The notes: a model not told the origin generated them from the sequence alone. Shown: positions 37,063 to 48,226, counted from the first letter of the stretch. The stretch is DNA of 64,000 nucleotides from Rhizomys pruinosus (GCA_009823505.1 VZQC01008079.1:430040-494039), one strand, 5' to 3'. Translations and numbers: made by a program.

Positions 37063-38429
37063 TTAATAACACTGTCAAAGTGATGTTATAAAATACTTCA
37101 TTTCGTTATGAAATATGTAATTAGATTCACATTCTCATGACTGGATTATGCACATTATGCATGGAAGAGTAGAAATGAACTTATTTGCATAGAACCCACA
37201 TAACAACAATGGGTCATATTCATTGACTCTCTGCCAGGAAGCACTTCAGCCTAAACTAAATTACGTCTTCTCAAATGTGTCTAGAAAATAACACCTTTCA
37301 AAATGAAAATAAAAATAAAAAAAGAATAGTTTTTTAGTAGAGTTTTGTGTTTACTATGATAACATGGAAGAACAATTTTCAGTTTTTCAGTTTATAAACT
37401 ATTTACAATAAGATATGCAGCTGTTTTATAAACTTTATCATATTAAACAGCATTATATATAAATATGGTATAAATACATACACTTTGGTATTATATTGAA
37501 GATGTTGTTAAAGCAGTAACATGAAAATATTTCTTTTCAGTCCAGTACATTTTACATATGAATAATGTTTTATGTTTGACATAAAGCATTGAAAACAAAC
37601 AAAACAAAACCTACAAAATAGATGACAATTAACTTCAATATAGCTATCTTTAAAATTATGACTCCATCAACTTAAGCACAAAAAAAATAAGTATCATTAA
37701 AAGGCAGTTAACTCACACCACAGTTTTCAATAAATATTAATTGGGCACTTAATAATATTCAAAGTAAAAGATAATTTGTTTGAAATAAAATACAAACTCC
37801 ACCAAAATTAAGCCAATTTAGAAATTATATTAAATTCAGATTTTCTTTAAATTAATAGTAATTTGTTAAAGAGAAACAAACAAATTCAAGTTAGAGGTAC
37901 CAAGCTGAATTTCTGTACAAACTTTCAGCACCAATTTTTCAATAGAGTTAAGACCTCTTGTTTCAAGGTTTAATATTATCTTTCCCTTCACATCATCCTA
38001 TTTTTCTCTCTTCCAATCTGAGCTGGAGATATTGGTAAATGTGTCATATTCTAAGAAAAAAAATATATCATAAAACTTTAAAACTGTTCACACAAAATGA
38101 ATTTGAAATTATAAACCACCGATAAATTGATGGATATAAAAATAATTTGTATACATATCTTTTTATGCACACACCAAACATAAAAGACAGAATATAATCA
38201 ATCAATTCTATATAAACCACTATTGAACAGATTTTTAGCATTTTTTTTCAACTGAGCATCACTTAATAATGCTAGGCTCCAATCACTGTCATCACCTTAC
38301 CTAATCACAACTATATGTGTAGTCTATAATTTCATCATTTCACCCAATTCAATTCAATCGATGCTCCCATGGTAATGTGCATATAGATTTATAGCTATAT
38401 CACATTTATAGGTATAGTTATATTTGGTG
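37063..38429. other. Unassigned AT-rich DNA
   Basis: No gene or repeat recognised in about 1.4 kb. Base composition is very AT-rich. Confidence 0.45.
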
Positions 38430-38805
38430 AAGATAGATAGCTGATACATACATACATGCACACATATGTATTATAAGGGTTTGAAGTTCATGTGTGTATA
38501 ATATTGTTTATAGGGGGTACATCCAAGTATTTTGGAACCATGAGCACTCATGCAGAGATCAGAGCAGGATGTTGGATATGTACCTCTATTGCTCTCTGCC
38601 TTATTGCCTTGAAGCAGCCTCTCACTTAACGAGTTTCAGTTTCAACAAGGCTGGCTAGCTAATGAGTTCTCAGAATTCCCTGTCTCTGTTCCCCAGTGCT
38701 TGGGATATAGGCACATAAGACTATGGGGATTCAAGTTGAGGTCATCGTTTGCACAGCAATTGCTTTTATGCACTGTTTTCTCTCTCTAGTCCAGTTACAA
38801 GTTTG
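38430..38805 (-). repeat. B4-type SINE
   Basis: The plus-strand order is 'catgcacacatatg', 'gagatcagagcagg', 'ctctgccttattgccttgaag', 'ggctggctagctaatgag', 'cagtgcttgggatataggc' and a reversed tRNA-like head near 38745-38795. It corresponds to a diverged B4 on the minus strand. Confidence 0.6.
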
Positions 38806-38829
38806 AATATACATAGCACAAGAGCTATG

Positions 38830-39199
38830 ATACTCAGCTGGACAGAAACCTTACACAGAAATACAGAAGTGCGTAGCAGAGCCCAACCTTGGGTGAAGAA
38901 ATAATGGTTATGATGGCTGTCAGATGAGGATGACCTGACCTTCTATAGGAAAGGGACTCCAGAGAGGCCAAAGAGAGCCAAGGGGATGAACTGGCACTAA
39001 GGAGTGGAGTGGGCAGGGGAGGGGAAGCAGTTTAGTGCAATGGACCCTCACAAAAATAACAGAACATGCAAACGGGTGGGGAGCTGCAGGATGGTTCTTA
39101 GAGAGCAGTGGGAATAAAGGCAATTAAGACTGATTGAAAAATTATGTATGAAACACATAAAAAATCAATACATATTATATTTAATTAAAAAAAAAAAAG
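38830..39199 (+). mobile_element. L1 long 3' UTR, terminal part
   Basis: It matches the last part of the 14-kb unit: 'gagccaaggggatgaactggcac' (38966-38990), 'aatggaccctcacaaaaataac' (39038), 'gcaattaagactgattga' (39119), 'aatcaatacatattatattt' and the poly(A) at 39188-39199. It is truncated at the 5' side. Confidence 0.7.
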
Positions 39200-40200
39200 A
39201 AATAAGAAAACAAATGACCTACTCAAAAGATGGGGTAAAAAGCTGAATAGAGACTTCACCAGTGAGGGAGTAAAGATGGCTGAGAAGCATCTTAAAAAGT
39301 GTTCAACATCATTAATAATTAAGTACATGCAAATTAAAACCACTCTCAGATATCATCTCACTTGGACACAACTGGTTAAGATCAAGAAGACAAAAGACAC
39401 CAAATGCTGGAGAGGTTGTGGGGAAAGGGGAACACTCATCCACTGCTTGTGGGAATGTAAACTTGTACAACCATTATGAAAAGCAGTGTGGAAAAACTTT
39501 AAAAGACTCAAAATGAGCCAACCACGTGACCCAGCCATACCACTCCCGGGTATATATCCACAAGACTCATCCTACAGCAAAGATACATGCACAACCATGT
39601 TTATTGCAGCTCTCTTCACAATAGCCAAGAGCTGGAACCAACCCAAATCCCCCTCAACTGAGGAGTGGATGACAAAAATGTGGTACATCTACACAATGGA
39701 GTACTACTCAGTGGTAAAGAAGGATGACATCATGAACTTTGCAGGTAAATGGATGGAATGCAAAGCCATTATGCCAAGTGAAGTAACACAGTCCCAAAAA
39801 AACAAAAGTGGAAAATGGTATCCCTCATTTGTGGATGCTAACACCAAATCCTCAGATGAAAGGCAAGCTGAACAACATTATTGTTATATTTATGTTTATC
39901 TGAAAGCAACGATGTTGTTATAATGTAAATCTCTTAACAGGCTGTAGAATTGATCCACCACTTACTTTCGACTCTGTAATTACTGTATATGAGTGGAAAG
40001 TATGTATACATATTTTAGAGTAATATAAGCAGGAAAATGTGAATTCCTAAACATACAAAAAAGACTGAGAAAAAGATGCAGGACAGTTATGGAAAAATGC
40101 ATGATCTTGGGTGGGGGGGAAGGGAAAGGAGAATATGTCTAAAATAAACTGAGAAATTATGACTAAAATACACAAAACATAAATAAAAGCATTATTAAAA
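39192..40200 (+). mobile_element. 5'-truncated L1, ORF2 C-terminus with short 3' UTR
   Basis: The least decayed L1 here. The 145-codon open frame at 39486-39923 is the ORF2 C-terminal end, and the frame at 39276-39479 covers the segment before it, including 'HCLWECKLVQPL'. The 3' UTR is short, with 'gtggggggga' near 40110, and ends 'aaacataaataaaagc' plus an A-rich tail. It inserted at or near the tail of the older L1 3' UTR; the A-rich 'attaaaaaaa' on both sides may be the target-site duplication. Truncated and inactive. Confidence 0.88.
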
Positions 40201-40211
40201 AAAGAAAATTA

Positions 40212-40461
40212 GGGGCTGGAGAGATGGCCTAGTGGTTAACAGCGCCGACCGCTCTTACAGAGGACCAGGGTTCGATCCTCAGCACCCACATGGCAGCCGA
40301 GAACCGTCTGAAACTCCAGTTCCAGGAGAACTCCAGTTCCATAGGAATCGACACCCTCTTCTGACCTCCGCGGCATTGCACGACATGGGTGCACAAACTT
40401 GCATGCAGATAGTACATTCATACACATACAGAAATAAATAAAATTAATAAAAAAATTTTTT
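40212..40461 (+). repeat. B2-type SINE, duplicated-unit form
   Basis: Complete, with two 17-bp units. Target-site duplication aaagaaaatta at 40201-40211 and 40462-40472, lying within the A-rich tail of the upstream L1. The B-box reads 'gggttcgatcctc'. Confidence 0.94.
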
Positions 40462-40484
40462 AAAGAAAATTAAAATTGAAAAAA

Positions 40485-40590
40485 AAATCTGAGTTCAACT
40501 AACTCCCACAAGTTGTCCTGTGATTTCCATATGCATGCTCTCACATAAGCACACTCACTCAACCCACTACACAAAAATAAATAAGTGTAA
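40485..40590 (+). repeat. B4/B2-like SINE 3' fragment
   Basis: 'gtcctgtgatttccatatgc' followed by 'cacataagcacactcactc' and an AATA tail looks like the 3' end of a B4. Short and uncertain. Confidence 0.4.
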
Positions 40591-40880
40591 AACTATAAAA
40601 CAATAAAACAAACTAGGCTCAAGCTGTGAGAAAAAGAGCATAAATAGTCTCTGCCTCAAAGAGCTTGCTTTTGAGTGGGAGATAAGGACACATAAGTGCG
40701 TAATTTAAGTATAGCACACCAGCTATCATAATCAGTATACATACTTTCATGAAACGTATATTACATATAAAATGTATAGTATATTTAAAAAAAATGGCTT
40801 AAGAGGGAATACCATATTCAAATGAACCTGACGGTAAAGAAGACCCTTGTGCTGTTGTAAGGATCAATAAAAACTAATTT

Positions 40881-41057
40881 AAAAAAAAAAAAANNNNNNN
40901 NNNNNNNNNNNNNNNNNNNNNNNNNNNNNNNNNNNNNNNNNNNNNNNNNNNNNNNNNNNNNNNNNNNNNNNNNNNNNNNNNNNNNNNNNNNNNNNNNNNN
41001 NNNNNNNNNNNNNNNNNNNNNNNNNNNNNNNNNNNNNNNNNNNNNNNNNNNNNNNNN

Positions 41058-41092
<35 letters not shown>
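40881..41092. other. Assembly gap (164 N) flanked by poly(A)
   Basis: Thirteen A residues (40881-40893), Ns from 40894 to 41057, then 35 A residues (41058-41092). On the left the phrase 'ggatcaataaaaactaattt' places an AATAAA just before the A run, as at the 3' end of a retrotransposed RNA. The real length of the A tract, or whatever lies in it, is unknown. The 129-codon frame called across this region is an artefact of the Ns. Confidence 0.95.
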
Positions 41093-41093
<1 letters not shown>

Positions 41094-41436
41094 GAATTAT
41101 ATCTACAGAAAAAATGACGCTTTACTACTAATCCATTCATAAAAATTGCTTCATTTACATTTCTACTCTCCATCCACAGGAAGAATCGTAAAGAACCCTC
41201 TGAAATACATAAAATGATCAGCAAGCATGCTACATTTCTTTTGCTTGTATTTTCTCTTAACATTCAGCACCCTCTCCAAATTCATTTCTTGCTTTACACA
41301 AAAGAGGACTACAAAAGGATCCAATCTCACACATCATTCCATCTGTGAATTTTCCAAATTGTAACTACTTTGCTTGGACTTTAGCATTCATATATTCTAC
41401 TTATCATCCATTTAAAAAAGCCTTACATTAAAATCT
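41093..41436. other. Unassigned DNA
   Basis: Nothing recognised between the gap and the next SINE. Confidence 0.4.
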
Positions 41437-41439
41437 CCT

Positions 41440-41672
41440 TTTTTTATTTTTTTTAATTTTATTTATTTCTGTATGTGTATGAATGTACTGTCTGCATGCA
41501 AGTTTGTGCACCCGTGTCGTGCAATGCTGTGGAGGTCAGAAGAGGGCGTCGGATTCCCCTGGAACTGGAGTTTCAGACGGCTCTCGGCCGCCATGTGGGC
41601 GCTGGGGATCGAACCCAGGTCCTCTGTAAGAGCGTTCGGCACTCTTAACTGCTAGGCCATCTCTCCAGCCCC
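41440..41672 (-). repeat. B2-type SINE, single-unit form
   Basis: Minus-strand copy with one 17-bp unit but 'gtctga' before it, otherwise typical of the duplicated form, so it looks like a duplicated-form relative that lost a unit. Short target-site duplication aaaatct (41430-41436 and 41673-41679). Confidence 0.92.
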
Positions 41673-41739
41673 AAAATCTTCTCCTTCTTATATTTAGGCT
41701 CCCTTTTACATCTGAAATTCTCATTCATACAACTGGCCA

Positions 41740-41895
41740 TGTTGTTCAAACTGACTGTGGTAATTTCCATTATACTTTCTATCTCTATGAATGTGACTAC
41801 TCTAGGTACTGTATCTCCAAGTATCATCCATGAGGTATGTATCCCAATTCATTTCAAAGTCTGAATAATATTCCATTATGTACAAATAGTTGCTT
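41740..41895 (-). mobile_element. Ancient mammalian L1 fragment
   Basis: The plus-strand order 'ctctatgaatgtgactactctaggtactg', read as two overlapping parts around 41781-41812, then 'catccatgagg' and 'gtctgaataatattccattatgtac' around 41858-41883, is the reversed 3' region of old (L1M-type) LINE-1s known across mammals. Highly diverged. Confidence 0.5.
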
Positions 41896-41899
41896 GGAT

Positions 41900-43272
41900 T
41901 GCAAAACCATTGAATATTTGTTATTCTTCCTTTATCCCCACAGCACCAATATGGTCCAGTCTAACATTTTTTGTGTTCTCATAGTGGTTTCCATCTTCTT
42001 CCTTAATTTAGTACGATTATTTTTTCTTCTCTTTGCCCATTTCTCTTTGTCTAAATTATGTATCCCACTATATATCTAGCCATATCATAGTCTACTGAAA
42101 TGTTTTCACAACAGAAGACTGGCATTAGATGTGTTGGTATCATCTCTTATAGCATCCTTATTCATCAAGCTAGTTGGTGACAGTTAAAATTCAGGCCTAG
42201 AAGAAGAGACTTGGAACTTCTCAGCATCTCAAATTCACTTTCCATCCATTGCTAATGTATATCATTTTGTTCTATTTAGCTCTAGCCTTTCTTCTAGCTG
42301 TTCATGTATGTGTTTATTCTCAAATATGTTTACTCTAAGAATTGAAGAATATGATGTTTTTCTTGCATAAGGGTCTATGAACTGGTAAAATTATGCCCAA
42401 CTATAATGTGAGTGATTTTAAGCATTATAAAATCTCTGGGGAGTAAAAGTAGGATGAAATATCCCCAGCTTTTGACAGATCAAAGAAGAAAAGTCAGCAA
42501 TTATTATGTTTCTACGTCCTGACCACTAGATTATTAGCAAAAGTTTTTTAAAAGAATACCAAGTAGTAATATAGTTTTTCTTTGTAAGCCAAGAAACAAA
42601 AACTGAGGATGTGACAAACACACTACAGAACTACAGAGAAAGTCAATTTTCATACATTGTTGTGAACTTCAAAAGGTAATTAGAATTGAAACATTTTTCA
42701 TAATATAGGTGCTCTTATAAAAAGAATGACACTTAAAAGGAAAAGAAAGATTATATTTTGCTTAATTTTAGGTCAAGGCTTTCTGTAACATCAAAGTTTA
42801 TTACAAATTTCTCCTTATTAATATTGACTTGCAATATGTTCTTATGAATTTCATCTTTAAAGCATTATTCACACACAGGTAATATGCAATACTGATATAA
42901 ACTCTGGATTATCTGATTTTAATACAGCATATTTTCTGTCTGAAAGGCAAGGAAGCATTTTTCCATATTCTCTATTTTCATTATTTCATGCCGTAATGCT
43001 ACAGGGCAATCACATCCAATTGAAGGTTAGGTGAATGCTACTGAGTAAGATGGTTAAATAGATGCTGAAATATTGATTTATTCTATTCACCATGGATTTA
43101 TAAGCCAGTTTACACTATTTATCCTTCAAATAATTTTATTTATTTTGAAAATTCCACAAGTGTTCCCCAGGAAAAGCTTCACATAATACTTCTGTTTTGC
43201 CTTAAAATGTTAGGCTGACTTGACTTAAATGATTTATCAAGTCTGCAGTCAGAAACAATTTATAAGATAAGT
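41900..43272. other. Unassigned DNA
   Basis: No gene or repeat recognised. The frame at 41837-42079 is hydrophobic by base composition only. Confidence 0.45.
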
Positions 43273-43289
43273 CAGTGTTTAATAATATT

Positions 43290-43529
43290 TTTTTAATTTT
43301 ATTTATTTCTGTATGTGTATGAATGTACTGTCTGCATGCAAGTCTGTGCACCCATGTCGTGCAATGCCGCGGAGGTCAGAAGAGGGTCTCGGATTCCCCT
43401 GGAACTGGAGTTCTCCTGGAATTGGAGTTTCAGACGGTTCTCAGCCGCCATGTGGGTACTGGGGATCGAACCCGGATCCTCTGTAAGAGCGGTCGGCGCT
43501 CTTAACCGCTAGGCCATCTTTCCAGCCCC
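43290..43529 (-). repeat. B2-type SINE, duplicated-unit form
   Basis: Complete minus-strand copy with two 17-bp units and a perfect 17-bp target-site duplication starting 'cagtgttta' (43273-43289 and 43530-43546). It lies about 300 bp beyond the 3' end of the TRMT5 retrocopy coding relic. Confidence 0.96.
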
Positions 43530-43838
43530 CAGTGTTTAATAATATTACCTATGGACATTTTCCCCATTCAGAACAATTTTGATCTTCACTGTTAGTTAAA
43601 AGATCAGGGTAAGATTTCAGCAATATAGACCATTCAGAGTTATATGGGAAAACAGCATTTAATTAGTGTATATTGGATTTCTTTTATTAACTAAATTTTA
43701 ATTCAGTAATTAATAATTAATTTATAAAAGCAAAACATAAGGGCTCAATAGGAAAGTATTTGAATGTTAAAATGTTAATCATACAAATTATATTTCTCTA
43801 CATCAGGTCTAGTGAGAAGATGAAGAAAACATTTCAAA

Positions 43839-45342
43839 CTAAGAATCTGATTCAATCCTTGGTCTTTCTTCTGAAAAGGCAGTATGGCTCCTCTGCCCTT
43901 TAGGAGATGGCTCATTGAAACTGTCTGAACTGATGTGGTTCTTATAGAGGGTAGCAGCAGGAATCTGGAAGCTGATGCACAGCATTTCCTTGTTGGGAGG
44001 GGCACATTTCTTACGAGGTGAACTGAACTGCAAGCCTCCAAGGAAATGCCTAACACAGATCCTGCCTGATGAAGAACATCCTCAGCAGGATTACTGTCTT
44101 TTCAGAAGCAGTAACAGTGCACTGTGGGGAGGACACTGCTGCATGGCTGCCCATCCAGAAGGGACTTGAAAAAAAACTGAGAAATTCTACTGCCTTTGCT
44201 GGCAAGTTTATGACAATGTGGACAGATGGTTTTGCCTCTTGTGACAGTCCCAGCCGCTGCATTAATTCTTCTCTGACTGGTCCTTGGAGGAAGTCTTTGC
44301 TATCTAAGTTGAAAACTTTTACCTTTTTGTCTACTTTATTTAATTTACAATTGTGTAACAGCCATTTATGAGACTCAGGATTGAGATAATTGGCGAATAC
44401 TATACAATTTTTCTTTGCTGCTAGAATAACAAAGGGTCCAACCCCAGAAAAGACATCAAATAAAGCATCTCCAGGATTGAGTTCTGTGATTCGGCTGTGT
44501 TCTGTAGAGAGATAAGGATTCCAATAGCCTTTTGAGAAATCAAATTCATAAGAGTAGCTGTTTTTTCGAAACTTGGTCAATATGTTCTCTTCTCCAGATA
44601 GCACTTCCATTTGGAAATTTCAGTATGTGTTGTCAATATTACTGATTTTATTTACTGCTAATGTGATTCCTGGATTTTTGTCAATCATAACTTGGCCAAT
44701 TAAATGCTTGAAAGATAGCTGATGTTCTCATAGGTTTAGGTGTGCAATATGTCCAACTCTGCTAAACACTGCGGTCATGTTCTGACCTTCAGGAAGCACA
44801 GCCTTCAAAATTTCTTCTGATTTAAAGTTTTCATAAGTTAGTTCTAAATTGTATTTAGTTAACTGTGGGCTGACATCACTTTCTTTTAGAACACTGAGCT
44901 CTGCTTTCACAAAGGATTCATGAGTAAACATTTTGTAGGGATCCAACATAATTAGCTGGCTGTCTTCATCTTCTGGATCTTCAATCACATGCTTTATGCC
45001 TGGGCACTGCAATGCTGCTCTTTTAAGGGCTTGCATGAATCTGTTGACTTTTTCTTTCCTCACTTTAAGCACTGGAATGGTGACTTGTTTTTGAAAGCTG
45101 TTCTGTCATTCCTCAAACATCAGAAGGTGTTGAAAATAATTCAGGGTCTCTCTTACTTGCTTCTATTTCTGGCATGGCTGAGGATCCTTTTCTTTGACCC
45201 AACAAGAAATCATGAGGTGCTTCCCTAAGCTTTTGTGCCAGTGTCATCCATGCCAGTGCAAACAGGGATAGTGACTCAGTGGGGTTGCACCCTCCTAATT
45301 GTAGAATTCTTGAGAATCCATATGCTTCCATAAGATTCTCAT
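43839..45342 (-). pseudogene. TRMT5: TRMT5 processed pseudogene (tRNA G37 N1-methyltransferase)
   Basis: Intronless, near full-length relic (about 1.5 kb, equal to roughly 500 codons; human TRMT5 is 509 aa from memory). The parent enzyme is a Trm5-type class I methyltransferase that makes m1G at position 37 of tRNAs, mainly in mitochondria. Seen here: an N-terminal block ending 'LLGQRKGSSAMPEIEA' (45113-45331), 'PVLKVRKE' then '[15 protein letters not shown]' (44728-45072), and the catalytic domain (44050-44610) with SAM-binding motif DVFSGVGPF, the NYLNPES block, and a motif IV-like NLPA. The C-terminal blocks '[18 protein letters not shown]' and '[13 protein letters not shown]' follow in two frames, ending in a stop at 43839. 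Lesions: a 1-nt loss just after the probable start (45342); TGA at about 45114, 44727 and 44618, each where the parent has arginine; a further TGA near 44098; and frameshifts near 45090, 44180 and 43995. No function expected. Confidence 0.95.
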
Positions 45343-45460
45343 GCTTCAGTAGGGCTCAGAAAAAGAGCTTCCCTAGCATGTCCTGGCTTTCGATGATGTC
45401 ATCACTGATGGCCACAGAGGGAGCATGCCATCCCACCTCAAGACCTCGTGTATATTGGTT
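45343..45460 (-). pseudogene. Probable 5' UTR of the TRMT5 retrocopy
   Basis: Upstream of the relic start, the minus strand is less AT-rich than the flank ('gggatggcatgctccctctg', then 'catcatcgaaagccaggac'). This looks like the 5' UTR of the source mRNA rather than local DNA, which resumes as AT-rich sequence above about 45460. The boundary is inferred from composition only. Confidence 0.4.
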
Positions 45461-45752
45461 TTTAATTTTGGATAACAGCATAGAGTTTAATATCAGTGTT
45501 CTGAAGACAAAGTGTGAAGAATCACAGAATAAATTTTCTTTATTATACAAAATTTGTTATGATATTAGTAATTTATAAATTGTGTATTTCTCATGAATTA
45601 TATCTGAATGATTTACTAAAGTTAGAACCTATGTTTCACACACACAAAAAAAAACTTTAACATTGAAACCGCAGTTCCTATAGAACAAATGCAGATGCTT
45701 TCTACTTGGTGCTTATTAATTCATAATATTATAACTATTCATTTTAAGCAAC

Positions 45753-46123
45753 TGTTAGGTTAGGACTTGGGACAAAAAGCCAAGATGGTATAAGACTGGA
45801 AGGATCCTCCCTTCTTTTCAGGTCAGGAGCTTGAGTTTGCTCATGAAAATTGCTGGATGGAGTTCCAGATTCCCACCAGACCTCCAAATCTGAGAGCCAC
45901 CTTCAAGCCCCTGACTCGTCACCATCTCCCCTCCCCTGATTCTCCAGGGGGAGGTTCCTCCCACCTCCCAGACACCTGCTTTCTCCTGGCCAAAGGAGAA
46001 AAATCCAGGGCCATGGATTCACCCAAGAGAGAGCATATTTCCTGGAATAAATGCCTGACTTTGTTTACTTTTAATTCGGACTGATTTGGCCTTTATCTTG
46101 GCATTGGATACCTCTTACTAACA
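45753..46123 (+). mobile_element. Probable solo LTR of an endogenous retrovirus
   Basis: A 371-bp segment bounded by TGTTAG (45753-45758) and CTAACA (46118-46123), an inverted pair of the TG...CA form seen at LTR ends. It is GC-rich relative to its flanks and contains 'ctggaataaatgcctgac' with AATAAA at about 46044, followed by a T-rich tract, like an LTR R-U5 boundary. No matching target-site duplication is visible and no internal sequence adjoins it, hence a solo and old LTR. No coding sequence. Confidence 0.55.
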
Positions 46124-46199
46124 TTCTTATATGCTTTGTGAATCTATTCAAATTTGTACTAACACTTTTGCAATTATCAGCTGGACTATATCTTAGCAC

Positions 46200-46342
46200 A
46201 CAGAGATGAAAAGAGAGTGTCAGATCCCCTGGAACTAAAGTTACAGATGGTTGTGAGTTGCCAAGCTTACTGTAGGAACTGAACCTGCGTCTTCTGCAAA
46301 AGCAGAAAGTCTTTTTAACTGCTGAGACTTCTTCAGTCTTAC
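46200..46342 (-). repeat. B3-type SINE fragment
   Basis: Plus-strand 'agagagtgtcagatcccctgg', 'ttacagatggttgtgagttgcc', 'gaactgaacctgcgtcttctgc' and 'ttaactgctgagac' are reversed B3 landmarks. The 3' end is lost. Confidence 0.65.
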
Positions 46343-46560
46343 GAAATTTCTAACAGACACTAAATTTTGGTTTTTAAGCCAATTTCATGGATTATGAAAG
46401 TTGCTACTTTTGTTCTATAAGTGATTTAAAAAGAGTTTCAAGCCATACAGACATAAAAGATGGACATATTTACTCCTCACTCTGCAATTTGTAGAACTCT
46501 TGATTTGGATATTCACACTTGTATGATTGTTTCTTGTATGATTGATAACTTCAATAACAT

Positions 46561-47195
46561 TGTTGCAGAATTTCCTCTCAGATGGAATCCACCCAAGGTG
46601 GTGCCTCACATCCCCCACACTTGGGCTTCCTGTATTGTTACAGAAATTCCTCCCAGGAGAGATTCACCCACCACCTCCTGTCTTACCTACTCCACTTCCT
46701 TCTAGGCTGCCTGTATATCCACAAACAAAGGACTCCTTAAATTCCAGTCCAGGGAAAAACAACCAGTTTACTAAAGCTTACCTACAAAGTGAATGATAAC
46801 GACATCATTCCACTGTTTCTCTGTCAGGAGAGATCCTGGGCCTGGTGCCTTGCCTCCCGGAGCCCTGGGCTCCTCAGACCAACAAAACAAAGAGACTCCT
46901 TAAACCACAGTGTATCAAATGACAGCTCTCCCCACCCCCTTCAATTCTGAGCTCAGGCTTGAACTGGGTAACCTCCCTCCTGGCAGGCCAGAAGGCCAGA
47001 GAGAGCTCCAGACCACTGAGGCAGCTTATATACAATCTCTAGCCCCTCTCCTAAAATGATGTCAGTGGCTTCCCCTAGTTCTGGGTTCTTCTAAAATTGG
47101 GAGATCTTCCTTCTGACCCCTGCTTAGGGGGGATGGGTCATCCTCAGAGGACATTTCTCTCCATGCTCTGCCCCTTTCTCTGATCCACCCTTACA
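46561..47195 (-). mobile_element. LTR of an endogenous retrovirus (3' LTR of a partial provirus)
   Basis: On the minus strand this begins TGTAAGGGTGG (47195) and ends near 'ttctgcaaca' (46561), a TG...CA pair about 635 bp apart. A TATA box 'tgtatataagc' lies at 47024-47034, so a transcription start near 47.0 kb would be expected. Immediately upstream (47196-47215) is a purine tract 'agaggcaagcagaaagaa', as expected of a polypurine tract priming plus-strand synthesis. Two diverged copies of a 'ggagtc..tttgttt' block suggest internal duplication. No AATAAA is visible. Old, non-coding. Confidence 0.6.
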
Positions 47196-47800
47196 TTCTT
47201 TCTGCTTGCCTCTTCTACAAGAGTCCCTGGGTCTTGTAGTGGGAACCAGGGAGGAGAGAGGAAGAGATGGGATGCTCTCCTTTTGGTGAAGAATTACATT
47301 ATCTGGCCTGTTCCTCCGCCTTCTCAGGGACTCTGGGGGGCCTTTTTAATTTTTATTTCTACAAATGCAACATAAATAACAAGGAGCATAATAAGCATCT
47401 GACCAAGTCCTAACCTTTATAAGAATTGTCAAGTCTTCCCCACTGGGGCCAGTAATTTCCCCTGCCACTGGGGGTTGGCCGGGCTTATAATACCAGACAT
47501 GTATTCCCCCGTTTAGGAGCAGGGCCTTAGGTAAAATTGGAAGTTGGCCAGCTGCACAAACACGAGATGGGCCACTATTGTGCCAGCAGAAATGTCTCTT
47601 TCAGCATGTTTTTAGTGCAGCATGTGGGGTCCATCATTAATCAGAATCCTGGGGGACAGCTCCCCTCCAGCCATCTGTATGGCTCCTTCAGGCACTACGG
47701 AAGCCACTCATCCATGGCAGGAGTTTCCAATATTCTATCATGTAGTCTAAAAATCTGCAAACAGATTTTTTGTATTCTCTTCACAAATAAATGACATTTG
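47196..47800 (-). mobile_element. Partial internal region of the same endogenous retrovirus
   Basis: GC-rich sequence on the 5' side of the LTR (minus orientation), ending in the purine-rich tract. One short minus-strand frame around 47330-47400 is hydrophobic, then basic, then stops, which would fit the end of a retroviral envelope membrane anchor, but the match is too weak to name. No gag or pol sequence is seen and the 5' side ends in AT-rich DNA near 47.8 kb. The copy is a truncated 3' end with no intact frame. Confidence 0.4.
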
Positions 47801-48226
47801 ATCTAATTGATATATATATATATATATGATATATATGATACATATGTATCCTGATTGATCAATATACAATAAAAAATATCACCCTAAAACTCATTAAGTT
47901 GCAAAATCATTATCAGTGACTTGTAATTTTGAAATAAATGTGTTTAAAACTACTAATTATTTTTATTTCTGACTCTTTTATTAGTGGACCCCAGAATTAA
48001 TTAATGGCTAATTATCTATTAAGCCAGGCATAATATCTATTTTCTTCTGTAGGGTCTTCTAAAGAAATGAAATACCTAACATTTAATCCTAAATCATCAT
48101 TTTATCTTTATTAGGTACTAGAGGAAAAACTTACCCTGAGTAGAGTATCTGTGAATATATTTAAGATAAAGTATAATAAATTCACTCTACCATTTATATT
48201 ATGAATGCATGGAGGGGAATATATAG
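47801..48226. other. Unassigned AT-rich DNA
   Basis: Contains a short TA run (about 47811-47826). Nothing else recognised. Confidence 0.4.

Noticed and set aside
39486..39923. 145-codon frame as a gene
   Set aside because: It is the C-terminal end of L1 ORF2, with the same sequence recurring at 13.6, 27.3, 52.7 and 59.4 kb.
40874..41263. 129-codon minus-strand frame
   Set aside because: It spans the N gap and flanking homopolymers; an artefact.
44050..44610. Possible intact methyltransferase gene
   Set aside because: It is only the longest open piece of the TRMT5 retrocopy; upstream and downstream parts are in other frames or behind stops.
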